From the NCBI GenBank assembly GCA_036504095.1, contig DASXVS010000041.1, positions 32,531 through 96,530 of the forward strand: a DNA stretch of 64,000 nucleotides, given 5' to 3'. The position numbers and the translations under genes were made by a program. Shown piece after piece: positions 45,995 to 53,701 of the stretch (position 1 is the stretch's first letter; each line of letters starts with the position of its first letter). The notes under the pieces are model-generated. The model did not search any database. It was given only the letters and a program-made list of their open reading frames with translations, and had not been told where the DNA came from. Origin of the DNA: Armatimonadota bacterium (GTDB lineage: Bacteria > Armatimonadota > DTGP01 > JAKQQT01).

Positions 45995-46654
45995 TTAAGC
46001 GCGTTCCGGCGGCAGGTCTTCTTCGTGGAGTTCGGGCCAGGCGTCGGGGGTTTCGGCGCGGAGGGCGGCGATGGCGGCCATCACGGAGCGGGCGTCCGCA
46101 TCCAGGTCGGGGCGCTTCTCGTCCGAGCAGAAATACATCGGTTTGCCGAAGGTCACGGTGAAGTGGCTGCGGTGGAACCCCGGGTGGTCGGGGCTGAAAG
46201 CTTTGTGCGTTCCGGTGACGAGGGTCGGGATCACCGGCGCGCCGGATTTTCGGGCGATCATGGCCACTCCGGCCTGCGGTGGTTCGAAGACGCCGCGGGT
46301 CCTCTTTCCCTCCACGAAGATGAGGAGCGGGCGGCCCTTCTCCAGGACTTCCAGCGAGGCGCGGATGGCGCCGCGCAATCCGGATCTCGGATCAACCGGA
46401 AACGCGCCCATAAGGTCGATGATCTGGGCGAAGACAGGGATCTTGAAGAGGTATTTCTTGGCGATCGCCTGCATCGGGCGTTTGAACGGCAGGGCGATGA
46501 CGATTGGATCGAGGTAGCTCTGGTGATTGGAGGCGATGATGACGGGGCCTTCGGCAGGGACGTTCTCCATTCCGTAGATATGGATGGGGCCCATCGTGCG
46601 GGTGACGACGGCGAGAACCCGTTTGCAGAAGTTGTGAACGATGGCTACTTGCAT
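45995..46654 (-). CDS. plsC: 1-acyl-sn-glycerol-3-phosphate acyltransferase (PlsC-like)
   Basis: 219 residues from ATG 46654, which lies inside the last codons of cmk (10-bp overlap). Acyltransferase motifs are ASNHQSYLDP (NHX4D, catalytic His), KKYLFKIPVFAQIIDLMGAFPVDP and LLIFVEGKRTR (EGTR-type), then APVIPTLVTGTHKA. It esterifies lysophosphatidate in membrane phospholipid synthesis. The cmk-plsC pairing is common in bacteria and matches the Cmk/PlsC/RpsA neighbourhood; rpsA is missing here. Confidence 0.9.
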   Translation of the reverse strand: MQVAIVHNFCKRVLAVVTRTMGPIHIYGMENVPAEGPVIIASNHQSYLDPIVIALPFKRPMQAIAKKYLFKIPVFAQIIDLMGAFPVDPRSGLRGAIRASLEVLEKGRPLLIFVEGKRTRGVFEPPQAGVAMIARKSGAPVIPTLVTGTHKAFSPDHPGFHRSHFTVTFGKPMYFCSDEKRPDLDADARSVMAAIAALRAETPDAWPELHEEDLPPERA

Positions 46655-47415
46655 CCGCGCTCCTCGGCGAGGCCGACGATTTTCCGGACGACTTCGTCCG
46701 CGGAAAGGCCTCCGGTATCCACTTCCACGGCGTCGGCGGCGAGGGTCAGCGGGGCATCCGCCCGGGTGCAATCGCGCTCGTCGCGCTCGAGAATGTCAGC
46801 CAACACTTTATCATAGTCCGCTTCCTTGCCACGGGCAATAAGTTCGGCCGTACGGCGGCGGGCGCGTTCGCCGGCGGGAGCGTTCAGGAAGACCTTGAGC
46901 GTGGCGTGCGGCAGGACGACGCTTCCGATATCCCGTCCCTCCATGACCACGTCCGCCGTTTCGGCGATTCGCTTCATCTGCGCTGTGAGGGCCGTTCGGA
47001 CGCGCGGATCGGCGGAAACGCGGCTCGACCAGTCGCTGATTTCAGGGGCTCGTATGGCGTCTTCAACGTCCTCGCCGTCGAGGATGGTCCGCTGCCCGTC
47101 CGGCCCGCGACGGAAGCTGATTACGGCTTTCTCGGTGAGGGCGCCCCATCCGGACTCGGGACACGAGGCCCGGCGGACTTTCAGGGCGATGGCGCGGTAC
47201 ATTGCGCCGGTATCGACGTATGTAAAACCTAGCGCCACGGCAGCGCCCTTCGCCACCGTGCTCTTTCCGGCCCCGGCGGGGCCGTCGATGGCGATCTGGC
47301 GAGGGGGGCGGAGTTCCGGGTGCCGGGTGGCGGGTACCGGGGGGCGGGTGCCGGAAGCACTCCTTCGCCCCGTCGCGCCCTCGCCTCCGTCTCCATCCAC
47401 CGTCGGATCATTCAT
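46645..47415 (-). CDS. cmk: Cytidylate kinase with a repeat-derived N-terminal extension
   Basis: 256 residues; typical Cmk has about 225. The kinase starts at RQIAIDGPAGAGKSTVAKGAA (P-loop, residue ~39 on), followed by GFTYVDTGAMYRAIALK, VVMEGRDIGSVVLPHATLKVFL and RDERDCTRADAPLTLAADAV. It phosphorylates CMP/dCMP. The first 38 residues are an extra Gly/Pro/Arg-rich leader. Residues 22-33 are encoded by a five-unit heptad array, and no alternative start codon exists between the array and the kinase. The start overlaps the TPR gene stop, implying translational coupling. Confidence 0.93.
   Translation of the reverse strand: MNDPTVDGDGGEGATGRRSASGTRPPVPATRHPELRPPRQIAIDGPAGAGKSTVAKGAAVALGFTYVDTGAMYRAIALKVRRASCPESGWGALTEKAVISFRRGPDGQRTILDGEDVEDAIRAPEISDWSSRVSADPRVRTALTAQMKRIAETADVVMEGRDIGSVVLPHATLKVFLNAPAGERARRRTAELIARGKEADYDKVLADILERDERDCTRADAPLTLAADAVEVDTGGLSADEVVRKIVGLAEERGCK
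47318..47352 (-). repeat. Five-unit heptad array inside the cmk coding region
   Basis: Units on the plus strand are gggtgcc, gggtggc, gggtacc, ggggggc and gggtgcc, exactly 35 bp. On the minus strand they are read as part of the Cmk N-terminal extension (about GTRPPVPATRHP). The array starts 56 bases after the stop of the upstream TPR gene, the position such arrays take elsewhere, but here translation runs through it. Confidence 0.8.
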
Positions 47416-48199
47416 AGCCGGCCCTTGTCATCGAAAGCACGACCTCGTCGTAATCATCGAGCGCGCCGGCGAGTTGGTCGTGCCGGGCGGCTTCGGCGAT
47501 ATCACCGAGCGCGCGGTAAGCGTCGCCGAGGAGGCAATGGTAGAATGCCTTCCGGGGTTGAAGCCGAATGGCCTCCCGCAGCGTGGGCAGTGCGTCGGCG
47601 GCGCGGCCAAGGACGATATACAGCGCGCCCAGGCGTACCTGGTAGTAATCATCGTCCGGCTGGCACGCGACGGCAGCCTGCATCGACCGCACGGCGAGGT
47701 CCCATTGTCCCAGATCGCTGTAGAGGCTTCCGAGCCAGAAATGGTAGAACGCGAGGCGCGGTTTGATTTTGATTGCGGCCTCGACCTGGACGACGCATTC
47801 GTCCCAGCGCCCCATCTGGCGGTAGATATCCGCGAGTTTGAAGCGGACGTACGGATTGTTGGGGCGGCAGCGCACCGCGCGCTGGTATTGCCCGGCGGCG
47901 GCGCGGAGGCGGCCGTGCTGCTTGAAGATGTCGCCGACGCCCAGGAATGACTCCGCGTGCGTTCCGTCGGACTTGAGGGCGGCACGATATGCCTTCAGGG
48001 CGCGCTCCGAGTCATCGGACAGGATGTAGGCATCGCCGAGGCGGGTTTGGGCTTCGGCGTCGCGCGCATCCATCCTCACTGCCTGGCGGTAGTGCTTGAT
48101 GGCCTCGTCCACGAAACCGTCTTCGGCCAGGGCATCGCCCCAGCGCTTGCGGTCGTTGATGTCCGGTTCCCGTTTCTTCTTTGTCTGGTCCTGGTTCAC
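47408..48199 (-). CDS. Tetratricopeptide-repeat protein
   Basis: 263 residues without signal peptide. After a Lys-rich start, about six TPR units run the length of the protein, with the 34-residue phase visible as WGDALAEDGFVDEAIKHYRQAVRMD, LGDAYILSDDSERALKAYRAALKSD, LADIYRQMGRWDECVVQVEAAIKIK, LGSLYSDLGQWDLAVRSMQAAVACQ and so on. It is a soluble cytoplasmic scaffold. It is first in a likely operon with cmk and plsC, overlapping cmk by 8 bp. No catalytic domain is present. Confidence 0.88.
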   Translation of the reverse strand: MNQDQTKKKREPDINDRKRWGDALAEDGFVDEAIKHYRQAVRMDARDAEAQTRLGDAYILSDDSERALKAYRAALKSDGTHAESFLGVGDIFKQHGRLRAAAGQYQRAVRCRPNNPYVRFKLADIYRQMGRWDECVVQVEAAIKIKPRLAFYHFWLGSLYSDLGQWDLAVRSMQAAVACQPDDDYYQVRLGALYIVLGRAADALPTLREAIRLQPRKAFYHCLLGDAYRALGDIAEAARHDQLAGALDDYDEVVLSMTRAGYE

Positions 48200-48310
48200 G
48201 CGCTAACTTCCTCACCGATATTGTAACACGCCGGGGGAAAAGGAGAGGCGCGGCGGCGGGAGCAAAGGGGTGTGAGGACGGCGCGACGCCGGGGCGTCGT
48301 TCGCGGCAGG

Positions 48311-48339
48311 TTGAATTGCTTGTATGGTTGTGATAAGAT
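48311..48339 (+). promoter_or_regulatory. Sigma-70 promoter with extended -10
   Basis: TTGAAT (48311-48316), a 17-bp spacer, then TGaTAAGAT (48331-48339), giving both a fair -35 and an extended -10. It points into a gene-free stretch on the plus strand. Transcription would start near 48346. Confidence 0.5.
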
Positions 48340-48345
48340 TGTGTC

Positions 48346-48481
48346 GGAGCACGAGGAAGGCCGTGAGGGGGCGCCAAACCCCTTCGTTGGCGCGGTTGAC
48401 GGAGTGCTTCCGCGTAGCAGGTAAAGCCAACGTGTTGGAAAGGGTCGGGCAGGGGGTTGATCGCCCCCGTTGGCCGGCCTT
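48346..48481 (+). ncRNA. Candidate small structured RNA of unknown family
   Basis: Downstream of the promoter above there is no open frame with conserved features but dense pairing potential. Stems are 48371-48377 with 48387-48393 (7 bp), 48427-48431 with 48434-48438 (5 bp) and 48452-48456 with 48464-48468 (5 bp). Two long-range helices are also possible: 48347-48352 with 48404-48409, and 48357-48363 with 48475-48481. The last two cross each other, so they are either a pseudoknot or alternatives. The 3' end is TTTTCC after a GC helix. I do not recognise a known RNA; 48200-48310 shows nothing else. Confidence 0.35.
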
Positions 48482-48491
48482 TTCCGCGTTT

Positions 48492-48645
48492 GAGGGCTGA
48501 GGGGCAAGGGCTGAGGGCTGAAGGGCAAGGGCTGAGGGCTGAGGGGCAAGGGCTGAGGGCTGAGGGGCAAGGGCTGAGGGCTGAGGGGCAAGGGCTGAGG
48601 GCTGAGGGCGGAGGGCTGAGAATTGAGTATTGAGAATATAGAATT
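48492..48645 (+). repeat. Long heptad array, 22 units
   Basis: Twenty-two 7-bp units stay strictly in phase. Most are gagggct, gaggggc or aagggct, forming a 21-bp higher-order repeat, and the last five drift into gagaatt, gagtatt, gagaata and tagaatt. In the same phase the sequence goes on as gaccctg, gctcctg, gacccta, ttcccta to the TAG stop of the minus-strand NHL gene at 48686-48688. The array therefore lies at the 3' end of that gene. Confidence 0.95.
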
Positions 48646-48685
48646 GAGACCCTGGCTCCTGGACCCTATTCCCTAACCCCAACCC

Positions 48686-49600
48686 CTACCACCTGATCAA
48701 CTTGGTCAGGCGGCCGTCCGGGATGAACTCGACGACGTACATGTCTCCGCGGGAATCCACGCAGGCCGCGTGCGGCGTGAGGAAATGTCCATCGTGTCGC
48801 TCGGCGTGGGGAATGTCGGGCCAGTTGGGGTGGTCCCATGCGCCGGGTGTGTCACCGAGGTGGGTTATCAGGCGATTGCGCTCATCGAAGATGCTGACGC
48901 GGGCGTGGAGGTCCGGGACGATCATCTCGCCGCCATCCTGGTAGAAGCAGCAGGGGAATCGCAATTCGTCCGTGATGACACTGTGGTAGCCGCCATCGAG
49001 GCCGAAAACCTGGATGCGGTTGTTGCCGCGATCAGCGACCATCAGCAGGGGCTCGGGCCCCCTCGTGTCTACCCAGCCACCGTGCGGGCACTGCATCTTG
49101 CCGGCGGCACCGGCGCTGCCGTCCCAACTCCGAATGTAGCGGGCATCATGGGTATACTGGTGGACCCAACCCTGACCGTACCCGTCGAAGACGTAGACAT
49201 CGCCGTTGGGGGCCACGCACGCATCGGTCGGGAAGAACATATCGGGCGTTTGGTAGACCTCCGGCAGAGGCGGCGCGGTGATGGTCCAGACGACTTCGCC
49301 GTTCAGGGTGGTCTTGAAAACGGCGCTGAGCTCGTAGTCGCAGAGGATCAGGAACTCATCGTCCCCCTCAGGGGTGAGGAAGAGACCATGGGCGCCTTTG
49401 GCGAACTGTTCGCCCCAGGAGCGCATGAAGCGACCCTCGCGATCGAACACGCACATCGCATCCTTGCTCTGGTTGAAGACGTAGACGTTGTCCTGCCTGT
49501 CGGTCACCACGCCGTGGGTGAATCCTAAGGCGACACCGTCCGGCAGTTTCGCCCACGCGCCGTCCCACTCGTACCGGTGCGATCCCTCTCCAATAACCAT
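48686..49600 (-). CDS. NHL-repeat beta-propeller protein
   Basis: 304 residues, no signal peptide. Repeating blades of the type HGVVTDRQDNVYVFNQSKDAMCVFDREGRFMRSWG, ACVAPNGDVYVFDGYGQGWVHQYTHDARYIRSWDG and MVADRGNNRIQVFGLDGGY give a six-bladed propeller. NHL proteins of this type (peptidyl-alpha-hydroxyglycine lyase-like in older annotation) are mostly binding scaffolds. HGGW, HDGHFLTPHAACVDSRG and similar His-rich loops could hold a metal, but no catalytic set is certain. It stands alone on the minus strand. Confidence 0.8.
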   Translation of the reverse strand: MVIGEGSHRYEWDGAWAKLPDGVALGFTHGVVTDRQDNVYVFNQSKDAMCVFDREGRFMRSWGEQFAKGAHGLFLTPEGDDEFLILCDYELSAVFKTTLNGEVVWTITAPPLPEVYQTPDMFFPTDACVAPNGDVYVFDGYGQGWVHQYTHDARYIRSWDGSAGAAGKMQCPHGGWVDTRGPEPLLMVADRGNNRIQVFGLDGGYHSVITDELRFPCCFYQDGGEMIVPDLHARVSIFDERNRLITHLGDTPGAWDHPNWPDIPHAERHDGHFLTPHAACVDSRGDMYVVEFIPDGRLTKLIRW

Positions 49601-49649
49601 GCCTTGCCTCCCAGTGATCCCGGAATTCTCACCGCAGGGGCACGGAGAT

Positions 49650-49684
49650 GGGTGACAGGTGTCGGGTGATGGGTGCCGGGGTGA
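49650..49684 (+). repeat. Five-unit heptad array upstream of the NHL gene
   Basis: Units gggtgac, aggtgtc, gggtgat, gggtgcc and ggggtga, 35 bp, lie between the YcxB-like gene (ends 49754) and the NHL gene (starts 49600). The sequence style is that of the arrays at 41809 and 47318. Confidence 0.75.
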
Positions 49685-49753
49685 GCAGTCCGGTTGCGGT
49701 TCTAACGGGAGGTAAAACCGTGGGTAGGTGAGATGGTTCCGCGCGAAGCAGTC

Positions 49754-50248
49754 TCAACGGAACTTGCCGCCGTGATCGGTGACCATTTGCCGGATGAAAG
49801 CCTTGGCCTCCTCGTCCATCGGGGCGGCGGGCAGCGTGAAATAGTTGTCTCTCCCGATGAAGATAAGCCATACGTCCGGGAAGGACCAGACGTGCTCGAT
49901 GGAGGTCCATGGGAGTTCGGCTGCGCCGCTAGCGGCACGCACCGCGATATAGTCGTCGATGATCTGTACGTACGCCTCGGGCGAGCCCATCTTGCGAAGC
50001 TTCTCGGTTGCGCCGGAGAGATACACGTGGTATCGTAGGACCGGAATCACTGTGTTGATGCCAAACAGCGCCGTCAATATCACTGTCGATGTTGAACGGT
50101 CGCCAGTAATAATCGCGTAGGTTACGAAGGTGGCGGTCAGTACTGAGCCGATGAGGAGGTCGCGCGCGCCACCTCTGCGTCGCCAGAAGTGTCCGGTTGC
50201 GGAACGTACCAGTTGAGGCGAGTATGTGACACAAAACGTGCGATCCAT
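49754..50248 (-). CDS. YcxB-like membrane protein
   Basis: 164 residues from ATG 50248 (GGAAGGG upstream). A short N-terminal strand region (TFCVTYSPQLVRSATGHFW) is followed by two membrane helices (~30-72). A C-terminal domain then has YVQIIDDYIAVRAASGAAELPWTSIEHVWSFPDVWLIFIGRDNYFTLPAAPM and the IRQMV helix. This matches the YcxB-like C-terminal domain (PF14317), a PH-like fold in small bacterial membrane proteins of unknown function. Nothing in the neighbourhood suggests a role. Confidence 0.75.
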   Translation of the reverse strand: MDRTFCVTYSPQLVRSATGHFWRRRGGARDLLIGSVLTATFVTYAIITGDRSTSTVILTALFGINTVIPVLRYHVYLSGATEKLRKMGSPEAYVQIIDDYIAVRAASGAAELPWTSIEHVWSFPDVWLIFIGRDNYFTLPAAPMDEEAKAFIRQMVTDHGGKFR

Positions 50249-50480
50249 ATGGGCGGCCCTTCCGTTGGATTGTGGGCGCGGTAGGGAAGAGCGTAGCAAG
50301 TGAACAGGAGCAGGGCGACCAACGCTACGCCAAGACTTCTGGAGGATGCCGTCCCGGGTGCAAGTAAGGCAGGGCCGCCCGAGAGGCGCGCGCTTCGCAG
50401 CGTTGATTCGTCGGGCGGGGCGGGATAGAATGAATTATGGGCGGCGCCTGGCCGTCCTCGGTCTCCTACGAGGGCACCCC

Positions 50481-50924
50481 ATGACCCGAAGAGTTCTCGT
50501 TCTTCACGGCCCGAACCTCAACCGGCTCGGGCAGCGCGAGACGGCAATATACGGCACGGAAACGCTTGACACCATCAACGAGCGTATCTCCGCTCTCGCG
50601 CATGAGCTGGAATGTGATGTCCGCTTCTACCAGTCCAATTCGGAAGGAGCGCTCATAGACGCAATCCAGGGCGCCATCGGCTGGATGGATGCACTTATCA
50701 TCAACGCCGGCGCGTACACCCATTATTCCTACGCCCTGCGCGACGCCATCGCGGATGCGCGTGTTCCGACGATCGAGGTGCATCTCTCCAACATCCAGGC
50801 CCGCGAGGCATTCCGGCACGAATCCGTGATTTCCCCCGTGGCGACCGGACTCATCTGCGGCCTCGGCTCGGACTCCTATCTGCTCGCGCTCAGGGCCGTT
50901 CGCTCCATCATTGACACGCAATAG
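50481..50924 (+). CDS. aroQ: 3-dehydroquinate dehydratase, type II
   Basis: 147 residues from ATG 50481 (GAGGG 7 bases upstream), the standard length. Motifs are [19 protein letters not shown] with the catalytic Tyr, [65 protein letters not shown] with the catalytic His and Arg. It catalyses the third step of the shikimate pathway in the cytoplasm. The next gene, a Pro-aminopeptidase, starts 30 bp after its stop; the aroQ-pepP-(efp) order is common in bacteria, though efp is absent here. The stop begins a degenerate 7-bp-phased stretch (taggccc, ctttccc, gtctccc, gaatacc). Confidence 0.95.
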   Translation: MTRRVLVLHGPNLNRLGQRETAIYGTETLDTINERISALAHELECDVRFYQSNSEGALIDAIQGAIGWMDALIINAGAYTHYSYALRDAIADARVPTIEVHLSNIQAREAFRHESVISPVATGLICGLGSDSYLLALRAVRSIIDTQ

Positions 50925-50954
50925 GCCCCTTTCCCGTCTCCCGAATACCGAAAT

Positions 50955-52028
50955 ATGAACACAAGACTCAACGCGCTCCGCGCGAAATTCGATAGCGCCG
51001 GCATTGACGCCCTCTACGTTTCCAACATCGTGAACGTTCGGTATCTCACCGGCTTCACGGGCAGTACCGCCATGCTCTTCGTTACCCGTGACAACGCCTT
51101 CACCTACGTGGATTCCCGGTACTGGCTGCAAGCCGAATCCCAGGTAACCGGGGCCGAGGTTGTCCGATGCGGAGTCGCTGTTACGAACGAGGCGCTGGAA
51201 TCGGTCGCCGCCCTCCCCGTTGAGCGGCTGGGATATGAAGCCGGCAACCTCACGGTGTCCGCGCTCGACAAGCTTTCCGCCAAACTGCCCGACATGCAGC
51301 TCGTGAAGACCGACGGCCTGGTGGAAGGCCTGCGCCTCGTGAAGGACGCTTCGGAGGTGGCCGCCGTCCAGGCCGCTTGCGCTCTCACCGATGCCCTCTT
51401 TGAAGAAATCCTTGGCTTCATCAAACCCGGCGTCCGCGAGGTAGATATCGCCCTGGAACTCGAGTACCGTATGCGGAAGCGCGGCGCTCAGGAGGTGGGC
51501 TTCGCCAGCATCATCGCGAGCGGAGCGAACGGCGCCAAACCGCACGCCGGCGCGTCGGACAAGGCGGTCGAAAGCGGGGACTTGCTCACCATGGATTTCG
51601 GCGCGCGCCTCAACGGGTACAACTCGGACATCACGCGGACGGTCGCCGTCGGCGCCATTTCGGACGAACAGCGCGCCGTCTACGGCGTGGTCCTGAAGGC
51701 GCAGGAAACGGCGGTCGCGGCCCTGCGCCCGGGCGTCAGCTGCGTGGAGGCGGACAAGGTCGCCCGGGACATCATCGCCGAAGCCGGCTACGGGGAGAAC
51801 TTCGGGCACGGTCTGGGCCATTCCCTGGGCCTTGACGTGCACGATGGCGCCCGCCTTTCGCCGCTGGCGGACCCGGAGTCCGTCGTCCAGGCCGGCGAGA
51901 TCTGGACCATCGAGCCGGGCATCTACATCCCCGGCTGGTGCGGAGTGCGCATCGAAGACGACGTGCTCGTTACCGAGGATGGCCCGGTTCTCCTCACCCA
52001 TGCGCCCAAAGGACTGATCGTTCTCTAG
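50955..52028 (+). CDS. Xaa-Pro aminopeptidase (M24 family)
   Basis: 357 residues. A creatinase N-domain (~1-125, VRYLTGFTGSTAMLFVT, FTYVDSRYWLQAE) precedes the pita-bread catalytic domain. Metal ligands are seen in LTMDFGARLNGYNSDITRTV (two Asp), GHGLGHSLGLDVHD (His), WTIEPGIYIPG (Glu) and VRIEDDVLV (Glu). It removes N-terminal residues before proline in the cytoplasm. There is no clear ribosome site before the ATG; the gap to aroQ is a C-rich 7-bp-phased stretch, so translation may depend on aroQ. Confidence 0.93.
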   Translation: MNTRLNALRAKFDSAGIDALYVSNIVNVRYLTGFTGSTAMLFVTRDNAFTYVDSRYWLQAESQVTGAEVVRCGVAVTNEALESVAALPVERLGYEAGNLTVSALDKLSAKLPDMQLVKTDGLVEGLRLVKDASEVAAVQAACALTDALFEEILGFIKPGVREVDIALELEYRMRKRGAQEVGFASIIASGANGAKPHAGASDKAVESGDLLTMDFGARLNGYNSDITRTVAVGAISDEQRAVYGVVLKAQETAVAALRPGVSCVEADKVARDIIAEAGYGENFGHGLGHSLGLDVHDGARLSPLADPESVVQAGEIWTIEPGIYIPGWCGVRIEDDVLVTEDGPVLLTHAPKGLIVL

Positions 52029-52161
52029 AGGGCTCTCGGATCGGCCGCGGAGGGCATGGGGGGGCCGGAGTCAGGCGTGATCACGGGTTCGCCATCCAAC
52101 CGCCCGGATTCAGCCGACGGCCTCCGCAGCCTCCGGCCTCCGGGCTGTACAATGGAGAGTG

Positions 52162-53406
52162 ATGCGTTCTTTCACCTCTATAGTCTTCCTGGCGGCGGTT
52201 TTGCCCTTGCGGGCGGCCGCGCCTCCCAACCCGATACCGGGCGCGAGCGTCGCCACCGCGCGCCTAGCGAACGGGGCAACGCTGGTCCTGCGGAGCGTCC
52301 CGGCCGCGCCGGTGACGGTCGTGGACCTATGGGTTCGCGCGGGAGCGTCGGACGACCGGGGTTCCGGCGCTGCGCACGCGCTGGAACATATGGCTTTCAA
52401 GGGTGCGAAGGACACTCCGGGGGAGCGTATCGACGCGGCGATCGAAGAGACCGGCGGCATCGTCTCCGCCGCGACCCTGCCGGATGCCACGCATTATTGG
52501 GCCTCCGTTTCGCCGGAGGGGGCGGTGCAGGTGATCCAGACACTCCCCCGCATCCTGCATGAACCGGCTCTGGACACGGAGGTCTGGGAGCGCGAGCGCA
52601 AGGTGATTCTGGAAGAGATCGACCGGGCGGGCGCGGATGCCGAAGCCGAAGCACGTCACGCGCTCGCCGCGAAGCTGTACGGGCCGTTCGCATCCCCGGC
52701 GTCCGGCACAGCAGACGCCATCCGCGCCCTCACGCCGGAGGCTATCCGTTCATTCCACCGGCGCTGCTATCGCCCGGACAGGATCGTGATGGTGGTAACC
52801 GGCAGATTCGACATTGAACGCATCCAGAAGGCAGCGAGGGATGCGCTGACGGCGCTTCCCGCCGCTTCGGGCATCTCCGGCGCGCCGGTGGACGCCGTTC
52901 CCGCTCCCATCGCCCGCACCGCCAACGACCGGATCAGCCGGCAGGGGACGGTCGCCATTGGCATGGGGTTCGCCATCCCGGGCGACGGCGGCCCGGCGCT
53001 GGATATCGCCTGCACATTGCTGCGAACGCGATTGCTGGAATCGCTGTCGGGCATCGCAGGCGACGTTCAGGTGGTACACCCCTGGCAGCGGGCGCAGTTG
53101 ATCACCGTTGTGGTGACCGGCCCGGAGGTGAATGCCGACCGCATCGAATCGACGATGAAGACCGCCATCGCCGCGCTTGGGACCGGGATTACAGACGCGG
53201 ACCTCAAGGCCGCCGTGCGCAAGCGCCAGTGGACGTGGTGGATCGACAACGAATCGCCCACTGCCCAGGCCCGCACTCTAGGACTTGCAGTCACGCTGGG
53301 CGACCTCGATGCCGCCACCCTCGCCACGACGAGGCTCAGCCTCCTCACCGCGGACGATGTCAGGACCGCTGCGAACCTCGCATTTCGTCCGGTAACCGGC
53401 CCCTGA
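52162..53406 (+). CDS. Exported M16-family zinc peptidase
   Basis: 414 residues from ATG 52162 (GGAG 4 bases upstream; a GTG directly before is an alternative). A signal peptide (SFTSIVFLAAVLPLRAAA) is followed by the inverted zinc motif HALEHMAFKG (HXXEH) and ERKVILEEIDRAGADAEAEARHALA. The second, inactive M16 half (~190-400) contains FHRRCYRPDRIVMVVTGRFD. The partner M16 subunit often encoded next door is absent, so it may work as a homodimer. It probably degrades peptides outside the cytoplasmic membrane. Confidence 0.9.
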   Translation: MRSFTSIVFLAAVLPLRAAAPPNPIPGASVATARLANGATLVLRSVPAAPVTVVDLWVRAGASDDRGSGAAHALEHMAFKGAKDTPGERIDAAIEETGGIVSAATLPDATHYWASVSPEGAVQVIQTLPRILHEPALDTEVWERERKVILEEIDRAGADAEAEARHALAAKLYGPFASPASGTADAIRALTPEAIRSFHRRCYRPDRIVMVVTGRFDIERIQKAARDALTALPAASGISGAPVDAVPAPIARTANDRISRQGTVAIGMGFAIPGDGGPALDIACTLLRTRLLESLSGIAGDVQVVHPWQRAQLITVVVTGPEVNADRIESTMKTAIAALGTGITDADLKAAVRKRQWTWWIDNESPTAQARTLGLAVTLGDLDAATLATTRLSLLTADDVRTAANLAFRPVTGP

Positions 53407-53527
53407 CCCGCAATACCCACCCCTGGCGCCGCCCCAAGTACAACCCCTGCGCACGGCACTTGAACCGGGTATTTGGGGCCTGCAACATTAACACCTCACA
53501 ACACCTTTTCTTTGCCTTAAAGGCGGT

Positions 53528-53591
53528 TATAATTCCCCTATTGCGCCTACATCTTGTGTTGGCGCGAACCGATACCCACTATATCTTGTGT
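53528..53591 (+). promoter_or_regulatory. nrdJ promoter with tandem NrdR boxes
   Basis: A perfect TATAAT (53528-53533) is followed by two NrdR-type boxes, 53544-53559 and 53576-53591. The second, ccactatatcttgtgt, matches 13 of 16 positions of the palindromic consensus; the first matches 11. Start-to-start spacing is 32 bp, three helical turns, as in known NrdR sites. No good -35 is seen. Repression by NrdR with bound dATP/ATP is inferred. A GC hairpin (53652-53659 with 53678-53685) sits just before the ribosome site. The remainder of the 295-bp gap shows nothing else. Confidence 0.75.
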
Positions 53592-53701
53592 TTTGGCCCG
53601 TCTTTAACACAGGTGGGTTTGCACTCATTCACCCGACTATTATTTGGAAATGCGCGGCCTGAACCGGCTTTATAACCGGCCGCGCACCGAAGGAGCTTGT
53701 T

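Noticed and set aside
48346..48481. 6S RNA, SRP RNA or cobalamin riboswitch
   Set aside because: The long single hairpin of 6S, the GGUCAGGUCCGGAAGGAAGC core of SRP RNA and the B12 box are all missing.
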